Source: Actinomycetales bacterium Actino_02 (GTDB lineage: Bacteria > Actinomycetota > Actinomycetes > Propionibacteriales > Propionibacteriaceae). Taken from it: a stretch of DNA of 64,000 nt. The notes beneath the pieces are model-generated. The model saw only the letters and a program-made list of their open reading frames with translations. It made no database searches and had not been told where the DNA came from. Positions 49,212 through 58,151 of this stretch are shown here, in pieces. A program made the position numbers and the translations under genes. How positions within the stretch are numbered: position 1 is the first letter of the stretch; every line of letters begins with the position of its first letter. The stretch is taken from the NCBI GenBank assembly GCA_001603275.1, contig LUYM01000020.1, positions 124,001 through 188,000 on the forward strand, written 5' to 3'.

Positions 49212-49249
49212 GCGGTGGGGTTCGAGAGTCGGCGCTCGAGCCCCACCGC
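49212..49249 (+). terminator. Operon terminator
   Basis: A 15-bp stem with one wobble (49212-49226 with 49235-49249), 8-nt loop, then CGCTGTGCCGTTTGGTT. It closes the surface protein-symporter operon. Confidence 0.7.
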
Positions 49250-49286
49250 CGCTGTGCCGTTTGGTTAGTCTCGACTTGGGTATTGG

Positions 49287-49300
49287 TAGACGATCGTCTA
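49287..49300 (+). promoter_or_regulatory. TetR-type operator
   Basis: The perfect 14-bp palindrome TAGACGATCGTCTA lies 75 nt before the choice-of-anchor A gene. It has the AGAC-N4-GTCT form bound by many TetR-family repressors of actinobacteria. A TetR gene lies just downstream of the target gene, convergent to it. No second copy is seen in front of that regulator. Confidence 0.7.
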
Positions 49301-49374
49301 CGCTAGTAAGCGTATTGAGAGCGTTTGCGGGCAGGCGACGTTAGCGGCCGCCCGCGCTATCTGGGGGGATATTC

Positions 49375-51027
49375 GTGGGGGGTTCGCATTTGCATGCCCG
49401 GGCTACGGCTCGGGCCCATCGTCGTGGAGCCGCGGCAGCGGCCGGGGCGGTCCTATTGTCGGTGGTCGCCAGCGTAGGGCTCGGCGCGGTGCGAGCGGAC
49501 GCGGCGTCGTCCACCTTCAATCCGTTCGACCTGAACCAGGGATTCACCGTGGTGTCGCAGGGCGACGTCACTTTGAACAACAGCGAGCTGGAAGGTTCGA
49601 TCGCCGCCTTCGGTTCGATCACCTCCGGCAACCAGAACGGCTACCCGGTGATCCACAACGCCGCCGGTACGCCGGACTATGTGGTGCCGAAGGTGGACGG
49701 GGTGCCGGTGCGCATCCTCGCCGACCGATTCAGCGGGACTGGAGCCTTCGATCTGAGCAACCGCGATGACTCACACACCATCGCCGCCGACTCGGCCGAG
49801 GCAACCGCCGTCGCGAAGTTCGTGGACGTCTCCGGGCTGACCGGATCGGCCAGAGGTGGCGGCAGTGGGGCTGCAGCGGGCACCGACTTCTTGCGGGTCA
49901 CCAACGCCACCGGCGGAATCCTCGACCTCAAGACGGTGCCGTTCCAGGGCTCATCGGTCGCCGACCTGGCCACCGAGAAGTCGTCGGTGGCCAGCTACTT
50001 CGCCGGTCTGGAGACGGGGATTGCGAAGGCAAACCAATGCCTGGCTTCGCTCTATACTCCCGATCTCGGCCTGGCCAACCAGGTGACCGTCCAGGATGAG
50101 GGCGGTCTGGTGTACGTGTCCGGCTTCGCCACCGATCGTCCCAATGTCATCGACTATGCGGCGATCGCAGGCAAGACCGTCAAGCTCGACCGGGCCGGCG
50201 GCTACCAGCCGAACGCCACCGCGCCGCTGATCGTCCGGGTGTCCGCGGGGACGACGACGCTGGGCAAGCTGCAGTTCGAAGGCTGGTCGGCACAGAAGGG
50301 CGCGCAGCAGGAGTTCGCGCGCTACATCCTTCTCGACCTGTCCACCGTGACCGGGACGGTGACGGTGAACGGCCTGGAGATGGGTGCGATCTGGGCACCG
50401 CAGGCGAGCCTGGCTTTCGACTCCGGAACCACCACCAACGGACAGTGGCTGGCCGCGCAGGTGATCAGCTCGGGCGGCGGCGAGATTCACCATCACGCCT
50501 TCTCCGCAGCGTTGCCGTGCACCGCGGACGAACCGGCAACGCCGGTTCCGACTGCGACTGAGCCGACGCCGACGGTGACTGATCCGACGCCGACCGATCC
50601 GACGCCGACGGTGACTGATCCGACGCCGACCGTTGATCCGACGCCGACGGTTGATCCGACGGAGACCACGGACCCGACGGCGACTGCGACCGATCCGGCC
50701 ACGCCGACTGATCCGACGCCGACGGTTGACCCGACGGAAACCACTGACCCGACGGCGACTGCGACCGATCCGGCCACGCCGACTGATCCGACGCCGACGG
50801 TTGATCCGACGGAGACCGTGGTTCCGACCGTCGACCCGACGGAGACCGTGGTCCCGACCGTCGATCCGACAGAGACTGTCGTCCCGACGGTCGAGGCGAC
50901 CAGTGACACGTCTGGAGACTCCCTGGCCTACACCGGTGCCGAGATCGCCTGGCCGTTGGCCGGGGCGCTGGTTCTGTTGGTCGTGGGTGTCGGTGCGCTG
51001 CTGATCTCTCGGCCGCGGACGCACTGA
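49375..51027 (+). CDS. Choice-of-anchor A surface protein with DPTPT repeats
   Basis: The 550-residue protein starts at GTG 49375 after GGGGGGA. A signal peptide (about 1-40) is followed by a choice-of-anchor A domain (about 45-380: NPFDLNQGFTVVSQGDVTL, SELEGSIAAFGSITSG, EMGAIWAPQASLAF). Residues 390-520 are Asp/Pro/Thr/Val repeats. The end has an LPxTG-like SLAYTGAE, a hydrophobic helix and RPRTH, so sortase anchoring is likely. It may be an adhesin or matrix protein. The upstream palindrome suggests TetR control. Confidence 0.75.
   Translation: MGGSHLHARATARAHRRGAAAAAGAVLLSVVASVGLGAVRADAASSTFNPFDLNQGFTVVSQGDVTLNNSELEGSIAAFGSITSGNQNGYPVIHNAAGTPDYVVPKVDGVPVRILADRFSGTGAFDLSNRDDSHTIAADSAEATAVAKFVDVSGLTGSARGGGSGAAAGTDFLRVTNATGGILDLKTVPFQGSSVADLATEKSSVASYFAGLETGIAKANQCLASLYTPDLGLANQVTVQDEGGLVYVSGFATDRPNVIDYAAIAGKTVKLDRAGGYQPNATAPLIVRVSAGTTTLGKLQFEGWSAQKGAQQEFARYILLDLSTVTGTVTVNGLEMGAIWAPQASLAFDSGTTTNGQWLAAQVISSGGGEIHHHAFSAALPCTADEPATPVPTATEPTPTVTDPTPTDPTPTVTDPTPTVDPTPTVDPTETTDPTATATDPATPTDPTPTVDPTETTDPTATATDPATPTDPTPTVDPTETVVPTVDPTETVVPTVDPTETVVPTVEATSDTSGDSLAYTGAEIAWPLAGALVLLVVGVGALLISRPRTH
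50548..50890 (+). repeat. Tandem coding repeats (DPTPTV, DPTETV)
   Basis: Degenerate 18-24-nt units with GATCCGACGCCGAC-type sequence encode Asp-Pro-Thr-rich repeats; a 90-nt block (about 50645-50735) is nearly repeated at 50723-50813. Such arrays change length easily, so the stalk length of the surface protein may vary among strains. Confidence 0.75.
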
Positions 51028-51051
51028 GACCCGCGCTAAGGAGACCTCGGG

Positions 51052-51087
51052 CTGTCCCGAGCAGCGCGCACGCACTGCTCGGGACAG
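51052..51087 (+). terminator. Bidirectional terminator between convergent genes
   Basis: A 13-bp perfect stem (51052-51064 with 51075-51087) with 10-nt loop lies between the surface-protein stop and the stop of the convergent TetR gene. Confidence 0.75.
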
Positions 51088-51693
51088 TCACACGTCCGCG
51101 CTGACCTCGTCAACGATGGCGTCGATCTCTGCGACACCGGCAGCCGTCATGGTGAACCGGAAGAAGTGCAGAGGCTCGGCTCGGGCCGCGGGGGAGTAGG
51201 CGCGAGCGGCGAAGGCCGCCTCACCCACAGTGGTGATGAAGGCGTACTCGGCCAGGTCGCTCACTGCGGTGTCCTCGGGGAGTTCGCCAACCTGTTTGGC
51301 CAGCTCGAAGAAGGTGGCGAACGAGCCCTTCCAGACCGCGATCATGCCGGCCGCAGCAAAGGTCGGTGACGTCCGATCGGTGAGCAGTACCGCGGCCGCC
51401 GTGACCAGCGGGTCCTCGCGAGACCTGCGTCCGATGGTGAGCAGGAAATGGACCGCGGCCCGAATACCACTGCCCGGGTAGGCCTCCAGCGAGCTCTCTC
51501 GCTGAGAGACGACCACCGTCTCCAGATCGTCCACCACGGCCCGGGCGAGATCCTCCTTGGTCGGGAACTGCCGCGTCAGCGCGCCCTTGGTCAGCCCCAT
51601 TCGCTGGGCGATCGAGGTCAGTGAGGACGCCGCGTAGCCGTGCTGCATCATCTCGGCAGCTGCGGCCTCAAGAATCCTGTCTCTGGTGCTCAT
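51088..51693 (-). CDS. TetR-family regulator (ScbR/ArpA-like)
   Basis: The 201-residue protein has an N-terminal HTH (SSLTSIAQRMGLTKGALTRQ, about 24-45) as in the gamma-butyrolactone-receptor branch of TetR regulators, with RDRILEAAAAEMMQHGY before it. The C-terminal ligand part is helical. The convergent gene's promoter has a TetR-type palindrome, so self-adjacent control is plausible. No ligand can be named. Confidence 0.8.
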   Translation of the reverse strand: MSTRDRILEAAAAEMMQHGYAASSLTSIAQRMGLTKGALTRQFPTKEDLARAVVDDLETVVVSQRESSLEAYPGSGIRAAVHFLLTIGRRSREDPLVTAAAVLLTDRTSPTFAAAGMIAVWKGSFATFFELAKQVGELPEDTAVSDLAEYAFITTVGEAAFAARAYSPAARAEPLHFFRFTMTAAGVAEIDAIVDEVSADV

Positions 51694-51759
51694 TACTCAC
51701 CTGCATTCGCGGACGCGGGCACTGAGGAGCCAGGTCGGGGTGGGGCCCCCAGTGCAGGG

Positions 51760-52569
51760 TCAGCCTAGAACGCCGGACGAACTGTAGCTGGCCAGCTCGA
51801 TTCCGCGATCGGCCAGAGCGGCCAGCACTCGCGGCGACGTGACCAGATCCAGGTCGCGCACGCGAACGACGTGGTAGCTGGTGATGTCGAGCAGTTCGGC
51901 GTCCAGATAGCCCGGGTGGACGATCAGCAAGCTCACCTCATGGGCGGCGATCTGGTCGAGTTGCCCCAGGAAATCCCCGATCGGATCGCAGCCGACCTGG
52001 GCCTCAGCGGTGAACGGAGTCGCGTACCAGGAGTTGGCGACCTGGTTCACCCGATCGAAGCGCATCAGGTCGTCCATCACCGGCACGTCGGATTCGGCGG
52101 CCACCTCGTGCAGCACCTGGTCGAGCATCGGGCTGATGATCGAGTGATGGTGCAGGTAGGCCGGTGGACGGCCGACCAGATCGAAGAAGCGGGCCACCTG
52201 CGCCCGGGCCTCGGCCAGCGTCTGATCGTGGTCGAACGGCTCTGGCTCGAAAGTGGAGTAGAAGCCCTCCTGGGCGAGCGTGCGATGGGTGGCCTTGATC
52301 TGATGCGAGGTGCGGAAGCTGCCGTCGGGACCGACCAGGCTGGGCACCTGGTCGGCGTCCAGCAGCGGAGCGCCGGTGACCAGGTTCAGGTCCATCCCCA
52401 GGTCGAGCTGCTCGATGCCGGCCAGTTCCGCGGCGGCGAAGGCGGCGTCGGGACGATTGGTGAACAGCCCGGCCGCCCGCACCATCCCCGCCCTGACGGA
52501 GTGGACGGTGCCGAGGGTGGCGGCGTGGGTGATGGCCAGGTCGTCGGCCTGGACGATGAGCTTCGGCAT
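51760..52569 (-). CDS. ChbG/YdjC-type carbohydrate deacetylase
   Basis: The 269-residue protein has the YdjC signature: KLIVQADDLAITHAAT (metal-binding DD), then DLGMDLNLVTGAPLLDADQV and AYLHHHSIISPMLDQ. In E. coli, ChbG removes an acetyl group from chito-oligosaccharides before their use. Here it follows LicT and a PTS permease on the same strand, so the transported sugar may be N-acetylated. Confidence 0.8.
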   Translation of the reverse strand: MPKLIVQADDLAITHAATLGTVHSVRAGMVRAAGLFTNRPDAAFAAAELAGIEQLDLGMDLNLVTGAPLLDADQVPSLVGPDGSFRTSHQIKATHRTLAQEGFYSTFEPEPFDHDQTLAEARAQVARFFDLVGRPPAYLHHHSIISPMLDQVLHEVAAESDVPVMDDLMRFDRVNQVANSWYATPFTAEAQVGCDPIGDFLGQLDQIAAHEVSLLIVHPGYLDAELLDITSYHVVRVRDLDLVTSPRVLAALADRGIELASYSSSGVLG

Positions 52570-52595
52570 GGAGGTCCTTCAAGGGGTTGGCGGGG

Positions 52596-53474
52596 TTACT
52601 GATCGGTGAGGGGAGGCGCCTGGGTGGGCTCCTCGGTGCCGAGGACGTCGTCTTGGAGGCGGCGCAGGTGCAGCATCAGGTAGAGCTCTTCCTCCTCGGT
52701 GACGTTCGTGGCGAACTGGCCTTGCAGGTACTCGCCCAAGTGGCGGGCGCAGGCGTAGGTGTCGGGATACTGCCGTTTGAGGGTCTGGAAGATCTCGTCG
52801 AATGACCCGGCGAAGGCCTTGTTGTGGGTGAGCCGCTGGATTACGAACTTCACGTGGGTGAGGAAGCGGGTGGTGCTGGCGCCGTCGGTGTTCAGCCAGA
52901 TGCCCAGATCCTGCTCGACCATGGCAATGACATCGTGCAGCGCGCGTCCCAGGCTCAGCGCGCGAGCCGGGTCACCGACCAAGCCCGCGCTGGCCAGGTG
53001 CATGGCGACGAACCCGGCCTCGTCCAACGGCAGCCGGACGCCCAACGCCTCGTGCAGGTCCTCGAGCACCTCCAAGGCGATCGCGAACTCGGTGGGGTAG
53101 CTGAGCTTGGTCTCCCACAGCATGGGGTTGTAGATCGGCTGACCGGTCTCGACTCGCTTCAGCGCCTGCGCGAAGTGATCGGCCAGCGCCACTTCCAGGG
53201 CCGGGGTCAGGCTGAGCCCGTGACGTCGTTTGAGCTGGGTGGACAGCCTCGTGGTGGCGCTGAGCACCTCATAAGGCAGCTCCAGCAGCACCCGGAAGCC
53301 GCCGCTCTTGGCCAGACCGGTCATTCGGAAGACCCGCTCGACCTTGGTTTCGTCCACGGCCTGGCCGCGGCTGGTCAGGTAGCCGACTCCGGCACCGGTG
53401 GCGATCACTTCCTCGTGGGCGTCATCCACGGCCATCACAATGTTGTTGTTGTAGATCCGTTTGATGACGAGCAT
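52596..53474 (-). CDS. BglG/LicT-type antiterminator
   Basis: The 292-residue protein has an N-terminal RNA-binding CAT domain (LVIKRIYNNNIVMA), then two PRD domains with conserved His (GLSLTPALEVALADHFAQAL; GFVAMHLASAG in PRD1 and CARHLGEYLQGQF in PRD2). It would bind the RAT site before the PTS gene when dephosphorylated on PRD1 and stop the terminator from forming. It is encoded between the permease and deacetylase genes. Confidence 0.85.
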   Translation of the reverse strand: MLVIKRIYNNNIVMAVDDAHEEVIATGAGVGYLTSRGQAVDETKVERVFRMTGLAKSGGFRVLLELPYEVLSATTRLSTQLKRRHGLSLTPALEVALADHFAQALKRVETGQPIYNPMLWETKLSYPTEFAIALEVLEDLHEALGVRLPLDEAGFVAMHLASAGLVGDPARALSLGRALHDVIAMVEQDLGIWLNTDGASTTRFLTHVKFVIQRLTHNKAFAGSFDEIFQTLKRQYPDTYACARHLGEYLQGQFATNVTEEEELYLMLHLRRLQDDVLGTEEPTQAPPLTDQ

Positions 53475-53539
53475 TGCTTCTCCTTCGGTGTGGGGTTGCC
53501 GCCCGTGGCGCGGACGGCAACCCTGACAACCACTGCGGG

Positions 53540-55447
53540 TCAGTCGGCTTTGGGGCCAACGACGAACAACGGCGAACCTGCCTCGATCGGCCCATCGGCC
53601 AGCACGGTGAGCTGCTGCGACTTGGCCAGGTTGGTCACCACGACCGGGCTGACCACCGAACAGCCGGCAGCAGTGATCGCTGCCGCGTCGAACTCCAGCA
53701 GAGCCTGGCCGGCGGTCACCCGTTGGCCCTGCTCGACCAGCATCGTGAACGGGGCGCCGTCGAGGCGAACCGTCTCGATCCCGACATGGATCAGCAGATC
53801 GATGCCCGAGTCGGTGCGCAGGCCGACCGCGTGGGCGCTGGCCGGGGCGGCCACGATGGTCCCGTTGGCCGGGGCCACCACCTGGTTCGAGCTCGGAACG
53901 ATCGACACCCCCGGCCCGATCAGGCCGCCGGCGAACACCGGATCCCCGGTCTTCTCCAGCGGACGAACAACGCCGGCCAGCGGCGAGTTCACCGTCACCG
54001 GAGTCGTGGACGCGGTGGCGTCCGCCACTCCGCCGAAGCCAGCCGTGCCGCGCGGTGCGGCCGGTTCAGCATCGTCGACGCTGGACGTGCTGCCCGGCTT
54101 TTCGTAGCCCCAGAACTGGATCAGCAGGATCGCCACCACGACACCGGTCACCAGGCCGAGCACGGCGCCGACCACCGGGACGAACAGTGGCAGGGCCAGG
54201 ATCGGGGCCGGGCTGAAGCCGGTCATCACCGTGTGGAACAAGCCCAGCACCAGGCCGGACGCCGCTGCGGAGATGACCTCGATCACCAGCAGCCGCCGGT
54301 AGCGCAGCACCAGTCCGTACAGGGTCGGCTCGGTGATGCCGCCGATGACCACCGAAAGGCTGGCAGCAGCGGCAGTGTCGCGCAGCGGCTTGTTCTTCTC
54401 CCGGGCGGCCTTGATCAGCATGCCCAAGGCGATGCCCATCATCGCGTACTGGTAGCCGGCACCGGCGCCCAGGATCGCTGAGCCGCCGTTGGCCATCTCG
54501 ACCAGGCCGATGGTGATCACGGCCCAGTGAATGCCCAGTGAGACCAGCAGCACCCACACCGCGGGCACCACCAGATAGAACAGGAACGGTGCCGTGGTGC
54601 TCAACCAGGACGTCCCGGAGGCGATGCCGTTGGCGAGGACCGAACCGATCGGGCCGAACACCAGCACGGTCAGCGGAACCAGGATCAGCAGCTCCAGGGT
54701 CGGGTTGAACACCTGCTGCAGCGCCTTCGGCAGCCAACGCTTGAGCCCGCGATCCAGGCCGGCCAGGGCCAGCGCGATCAGGATCGAGGGGAACATCGTG
54801 TTTGCGTAGCCGTACATGAACAGCGGCAGCCCGAATGCCTGCGCCACCGTTCCGGTCTCGCCGATCCCGGCGAAGCTCGGGTGCAGCAGCGCTGCGGCGA
54901 TCGTGGCGCCCAGGTAGGGGTTGGCGCCGAGCTTCCGGGTGGCGGTGAAGCCCACGAAGATCGGCAGGAAGTAGAACACGGCGTTGCCGGCCGCGCTCAG
55001 CACCAGGTAGGTGGGATCGGTCGGGGCCAGCACTCCGAACTGGTTCAGCAGCAGGGCCAGCACCTGGACCAGTGCGGCACCGGTGATCGGCGCCAGCAGC
55101 GGCTGGAAGGTCGCGCCCAGGAAGTCGAAGACGCGATCCAGGGGGCTGGCTTTTGCAGCACCGGTGGACGGGCCGGCTTCGGCCAGCCGAGCCCAGCCGG
55201 GCAGCGCCATCACCTGATCACGAACCTGTTCGACGTGAGTGCCGATCACTACCTGGATCTGGCCACCGGCCTTGATCGCCTGGAGCACGCCCGGAATCCG
55301 ACCGAGCTCGGCCAGATCCACCTTGGCCTCGTTCTTCACGACGAAACGCAGCCGGGTGGTGCACGATCCGACCCAGGTCACGTTGTCGGAGCCACCCACC
55401 TTCGCCGCAATCTCTTGCGCGAGGGTTGTTGTCTCGCTTGCCATCAT
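53540..55447 (-). CDS. PTS beta-glucoside-type EIIBCA
   Basis: The 635-residue permease has EIIB first (SCTTRLRF, Cys28), EIIC (about 105-455, with GGITEPTLYG, the substrate-site motif) and EIIA last (LLIHVGIETV, phospho-His about 555). The order BCA is typical for BglF-type transporters. It imports and phosphorylates a sugar, likely a beta-glucoside or related disaccharide. No glycosidase is in the same operon within the window. Confidence 0.9.
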   Translation of the reverse strand: MMASETTTLAQEIAAKVGGSDNVTWVGSCTTRLRFVVKNEAKVDLAELGRIPGVLQAIKAGGQIQVVIGTHVEQVRDQVMALPGWARLAEAGPSTGAAKASPLDRVFDFLGATFQPLLAPITGAALVQVLALLLNQFGVLAPTDPTYLVLSAAGNAVFYFLPIFVGFTATRKLGANPYLGATIAAALLHPSFAGIGETGTVAQAFGLPLFMYGYANTMFPSILIALALAGLDRGLKRWLPKALQQVFNPTLELLILVPLTVLVFGPIGSVLANGIASGTSWLSTTAPFLFYLVVPAVWVLLVSLGIHWAVITIGLVEMANGGSAILGAGAGYQYAMMGIALGMLIKAAREKNKPLRDTAAAASLSVVIGGITEPTLYGLVLRYRRLLVIEVISAAASGLVLGLFHTVMTGFSPAPILALPLFVPVVGAVLGLVTGVVVAILLIQFWGYEKPGSTSSVDDAEPAAPRGTAGFGGVADATASTTPVTVNSPLAGVVRPLEKTGDPVFAGGLIGPGVSIVPSSNQVVAPANGTIVAAPASAHAVGLRTDSGIDLLIHVGIETVRLDGAPFTMLVEQGQRVTAGQALLEFDAAAITAAGCSVVSPVVVTNLAKSQQLTVLADGPIEAGSPLFVVGPKAD

Positions 55448-55500
55448 TTCCTCTCACTTCTTTGGTCAGGAAGTCGAGAGGTCTCGCCTGCACCTAACGC

Positions 55501-55566
55501 AAAAAAAGACCCCAACCGTCGCTCAACCGACGGTGGAGGTCTCCCCTGCGTGCGCAGTAGCAATCC
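55501..55566 (-). promoter_or_regulatory. RAT antiterminator site with overlapping terminator
   Basis: On the minus strand, GGATTGCTACTGCGCACGCA begins the RAT (55566 downward) and continues GGGGAGACCT, which is very close to the BglG/LicT binding consensus. The terminator stem that follows (13-14 bp, centred at 55524) is immediately followed by seven T residues (55507-55501). The RAT and the terminator share bases, so binding of the antiterminator prevents termination. This sets sugar-dependent expression of the operon. Confidence 0.9.
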
Positions 55567-55619
55567 TCATTGATGCGGGCAGTCTGCCCGCGAGAATGGT
55601 GCGGCCCAGGGACGGCTAG

Positions 55620-55654
55620 TGTCAACCCCCTCACCCACGAGCGGGGCTTGACAA
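55620..55654. promoter_or_regulatory. TTGACA inverted repeat upstream of the PTS leader
   Basis: TGTCAA with CCCC and GGGG with TTGACA form an inverted repeat (about 55620-55654). The minus-strand TTGACA at 55625-55620 is probably the -35 of the PTS promoter; the -10 (GCACCA or CACCAT near 55600) is weak. The repeat could be an operator, for example for the GntR regulator next to it. Confidence 0.4.
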
Positions 55655-55687
55655 GGGCCTTCGTGTCAGCGGGAGAGTCGGAGCGGC

Positions 55688-56326
55688 TCAGGCCAGCGCG
55701 CTCAGCCGGACCGACCGGCTACGAGTCAGGTGCGCTTCCATGGCCGCACGGGCCGCAGCGTCGTCCCGGTCGCGGATGGCGTCCAGAATCGCGGCATGCT
55801 CGGCATTGGTCAGATGCAGATCGTCGGTGCGTCCGGGCGGGCCCTGGTCGTAGATCCGCAGCTGGGCCGACCAGCGCTCCAGCGTGGTCGAGATCGTCTG
55901 GTTGTGAGCGGCCTCCCACAGGGCCCGATGCCAGGAGGCGTCGGCTTCGTGGCCGGCCAGGACGTCCGGAGCCTCGGTGCTGGCCCGGTGCAGACTCTCC
56001 AGTCGGAGCAGGTCCAGATCGGTGCGCTTGCGGGCGGCAGCCGCAGCTGCCGCCGGTTCCAGAGCGATCCGGCCCTCGTAGATTTCGATCACGTCCTCGG
56101 CGGTGCCGGTGCGGACCCGGAAGCCGCCCTCGGTGCGCTCGATCAGGCCCTCATGCTGCAGCGCGGTGAGTGCCTCGCGAACCGGCGTGCGAGACACCCC
56201 GTAGCGGGTGGCCAGGGACGTCTCCAGCAGCCGTTGCCCGACGGGGAACTCGCCGCTGAGAATGTCGGCACGGATTCGCAGGTATTGGTCAGTGGCCAGT
56301 GACTCTGCTCCGCTGCGGCTCACCAT
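55688..56326 (-). CDS. GntR-family regulator, FadR/FCD type
   Basis: The start at ATG 56326 has GGAGG at good distance; 56356 is longer but without site. The 212-residue protein has a winged HTH (VGQRLLETSLATRYGVSRTP) and a FCD C-terminal helical domain (EIYEGRIALEPAAAAAAARK, ADASWHRALWEAAHNQ). FCD regulators usually sense small organic acids. It lies just upstream of the PTS operon and may control it. Confidence 0.8.
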   Translation of the reverse strand: MVSRSGAESLATDQYLRIRADILSGEFPVGQRLLETSLATRYGVSRTPVREALTALQHEGLIERTEGGFRVRTGTAEDVIEIYEGRIALEPAAAAAAARKRTDLDLLRLESLHRASTEAPDVLAGHEADASWHRALWEAAHNQTISTTLERWSAQLRIYDQGPPGRTDDLHLTNAEHAAILDAIRDRDDAAARAAMEAHLTRSRSVRLSALA

Positions 56327-56395
56327 GTGCCCTCCCGTGTCGACTTCTGCATGCATCTTCGCACAGGTCGGCCTCCGGCTTGGGGTAATGGCGTC

Positions 56396-57427
56396 TCACG
56401 GCACCATCGAGCGGACGGCGCCGCCCGCGCAGGCCGCGGTGCGCACGGCCTCCCCGGACAGGCAGGCGGCGTCCACAAGGCTGCGATGGCCCAGCGGCTC
56501 AGCCAGCGTGATGCCCACCCGCACCGGGTTGTTGCTCTGGCAGGTGTCCGCGCCGGAGTGACGCGGCTTGGCGTCTATCCTGATCACCACCTCCTTGTCG
56601 CCCATCACGACCACCGGCTTGAGCAGCTCGCCGGTCTTGCCGCTGGCGCACTCCAGCCGGGTGGCGAATACCTCGAAGGTGACCGTGTGTGCGTCGATTG
56701 ACTCCGGCTGAGCGGGAATCCAGGTGGCCGCGACCCCGACCTGTGGCGGGACGCTCACGCCGACCGTTGGAACTGTCGGCTGACCGCTGGGCAGGGCCGC
56801 CCGGACGTCCGGGTCCAGCTGCGGCGCGATCGCGTCGTACACCCGGTTGTAGAAGTTCTGGTCGGGGTCGTCCAAGCGATACATCCCCGATTCCTGCACG
56901 TAGACGGCGGTCGGCAGGATCTGCAGCGCGGGCCGCGAGGGGTCGATCGTGGTGACCAGGAGTCCCCGGAAGCCCAGATAGTCGGGTGCAACATCGCTGG
57001 GCTTGAGCAAACCGGCCGCTTCCTGGTCGGCCAGCATTGCGTACAACTGGTCAGCCACGTCGGAGTCGAGACTCACGACGGGGTCCCGACGGCCGGAGAA
57101 CATCAGCACCTGAACCTTGGCGGTCATGCTGCCGGCCGCGGTCGGCGTGCTCGTTGAGGGGGGCAGTGTGATCGCCGAGGGGGTCGGTGCGATCGGCACG
57201 GCCGGGATACCCTGGCCGCGTCCGGGGCCGTAGACGGCGACCAGCCCGACCCCGGCGACCACAGCGATCACCGCCGCCGCGGCAAGCCAGATCCGAGCCG
57301 AGGGTCGGGGGAGTGGACGAGCGTCGGCTCGCGTGGCCAGCTCGTCGGGATCCAGCGGTGCGATCGGAACCGGCATGCTCGCCGCCGGGCGAAGGGCGTC
57401 GCGGACGCGATCTTCGAAGTCACTCAT
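56396..57427 (-). CDS. Membrane protein, sigma-factor partner
   Basis: The 343-residue protein begins at ATG 57427, overlapping the sigma factor stop by 4 bases. It has a short cytoplasmic part (about 1-47), one transmembrane helix (IWLAAAAVIAVVAGVGLVAV), and a long extracellular domain with two Cys (LECASGKTG, DTCQSNN, ACLSG). This is the topology of anti-sigma or sensor partners; a zinc-finger anti-sigma motif is not visible. Confidence 0.65.
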   Translation of the reverse strand: MSDFEDRVRDALRPAASMPVPIAPLDPDELATRADARPLPRPSARIWLAAAAVIAVVAGVGLVAVYGPGRGQGIPAVPIAPTPSAITLPPSTSTPTAAGSMTAKVQVLMFSGRRDPVVSLDSDVADQLYAMLADQEAAGLLKPSDVAPDYLGFRGLLVTTIDPSRPALQILPTAVYVQESGMYRLDDPDQNFYNRVYDAIAPQLDPDVRAALPSGQPTVPTVGVSVPPQVGVAATWIPAQPESIDAHTVTFEVFATRLECASGKTGELLKPVVVMGDKEVVIRIDAKPRHSGADTCQSNNPVRVGITLAEPLGHRSLVDAACLSGEAVRTAACAGGAVRSMVP

Positions 57428-57957
57428 GGCTGTTCCTCCTTCAGCTCGGCGCGCAGCGCGGCCAAGCCTCGATGGACGTGTGAGCGGGCCGTGGCCTCCC
57501 GACAACCCATCGCGGCGGCGACCTCGGCGAAGCTCAGATCTTGGTAGAACCGCAGCACGACGGCTGTGCGCTGCAGTGTCGGCAGCGCGCCACACAGCCG
57601 CCACAAGGCCGTCGACTCGGCCACCGCCGCACTCACATCGGCGCTGATCGGCGCTTCGCGCAGGCCGTCCGGATCGGCCACCAGATCTGCTTTGCGGTGC
57701 CGGATCACCCTCAGGCAGGCGTTGACCACGCTGCGGTAGATGTAGGACTCCCGCCGCGACCCCTCGGGCAGCTGCGACCAGCGCGGGTACAGCGAGACGA
57801 ACGCGTCCTGGACGGCGTCGCGGGCGTCGTGCCAGTTGCGAGTGATCAGCCAGGCCAGCCGCAACAACCCGTCCGATCGGGAGCGGACGTAGCCCTCGAA
57901 CGTCGCCGATTCGGATCGCCGGGCGGAGGACTTGAGTTCCTCGCTGGATGCGGTCAC
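57424..57957 (-). CDS. ECF sigma factor, SigE-like
   Basis: The 177-residue protein has sigma region 2 (LLRLAWLITRNWHDARDAVQ) and region 4 (LPTLQRTAVVLRFYQDLSFA ... ATARSHVHRGLAAL), with no extra C-terminal domain. The GTG at 57957 lacks a clear ribosome site. Coupled to the membrane partner gene. Confidence 0.85.
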   Translation of the reverse strand: MTASSEELKSSARRSESATFEGYVRSRSDGLLRLAWLITRNWHDARDAVQDAFVSLYPRWSQLPEGSRRESYIYRSVVNACLRVIRHRKADLVADPDGLREAPISADVSAAVAESTALWRLCGALPTLQRTAVVLRFYQDLSFAEVAAAMGCREATARSHVHRGLAALRAELKEEQP

Positions 57958-58151
57958 ATAAGGAAGAGTCCCGCAAAGCCGGCTTCGTTGCAGCGATTCC
58001 GCGCGGGCTGCTTTCGTCCTGGCACCGCCGCGCAGCCACCTTGCCGAGGCGGTGATTGACAGCGGATGGTTTACTGCACCAAGGCGTCTCGGATGAGGCA
58101 GGAGACAGATGTACCCGCTGGTGACCCCTGCTGGCCCACAGGGCGGCGGCG

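Noticed and set aside
50465-51091. Minus-strand Ser/Val-rich frames over the repeat region
   Set aside because: They are antisense readings of the Asp-Pro-Thr repeats.
57958-58151. Long minus-strand extension of the sigma partner reading frame up to 58234
   Set aside because: The extension overlaps the whole sigma factor gene in another frame; the ATG at 57427 coupled to the sigma stop is the convincing start.
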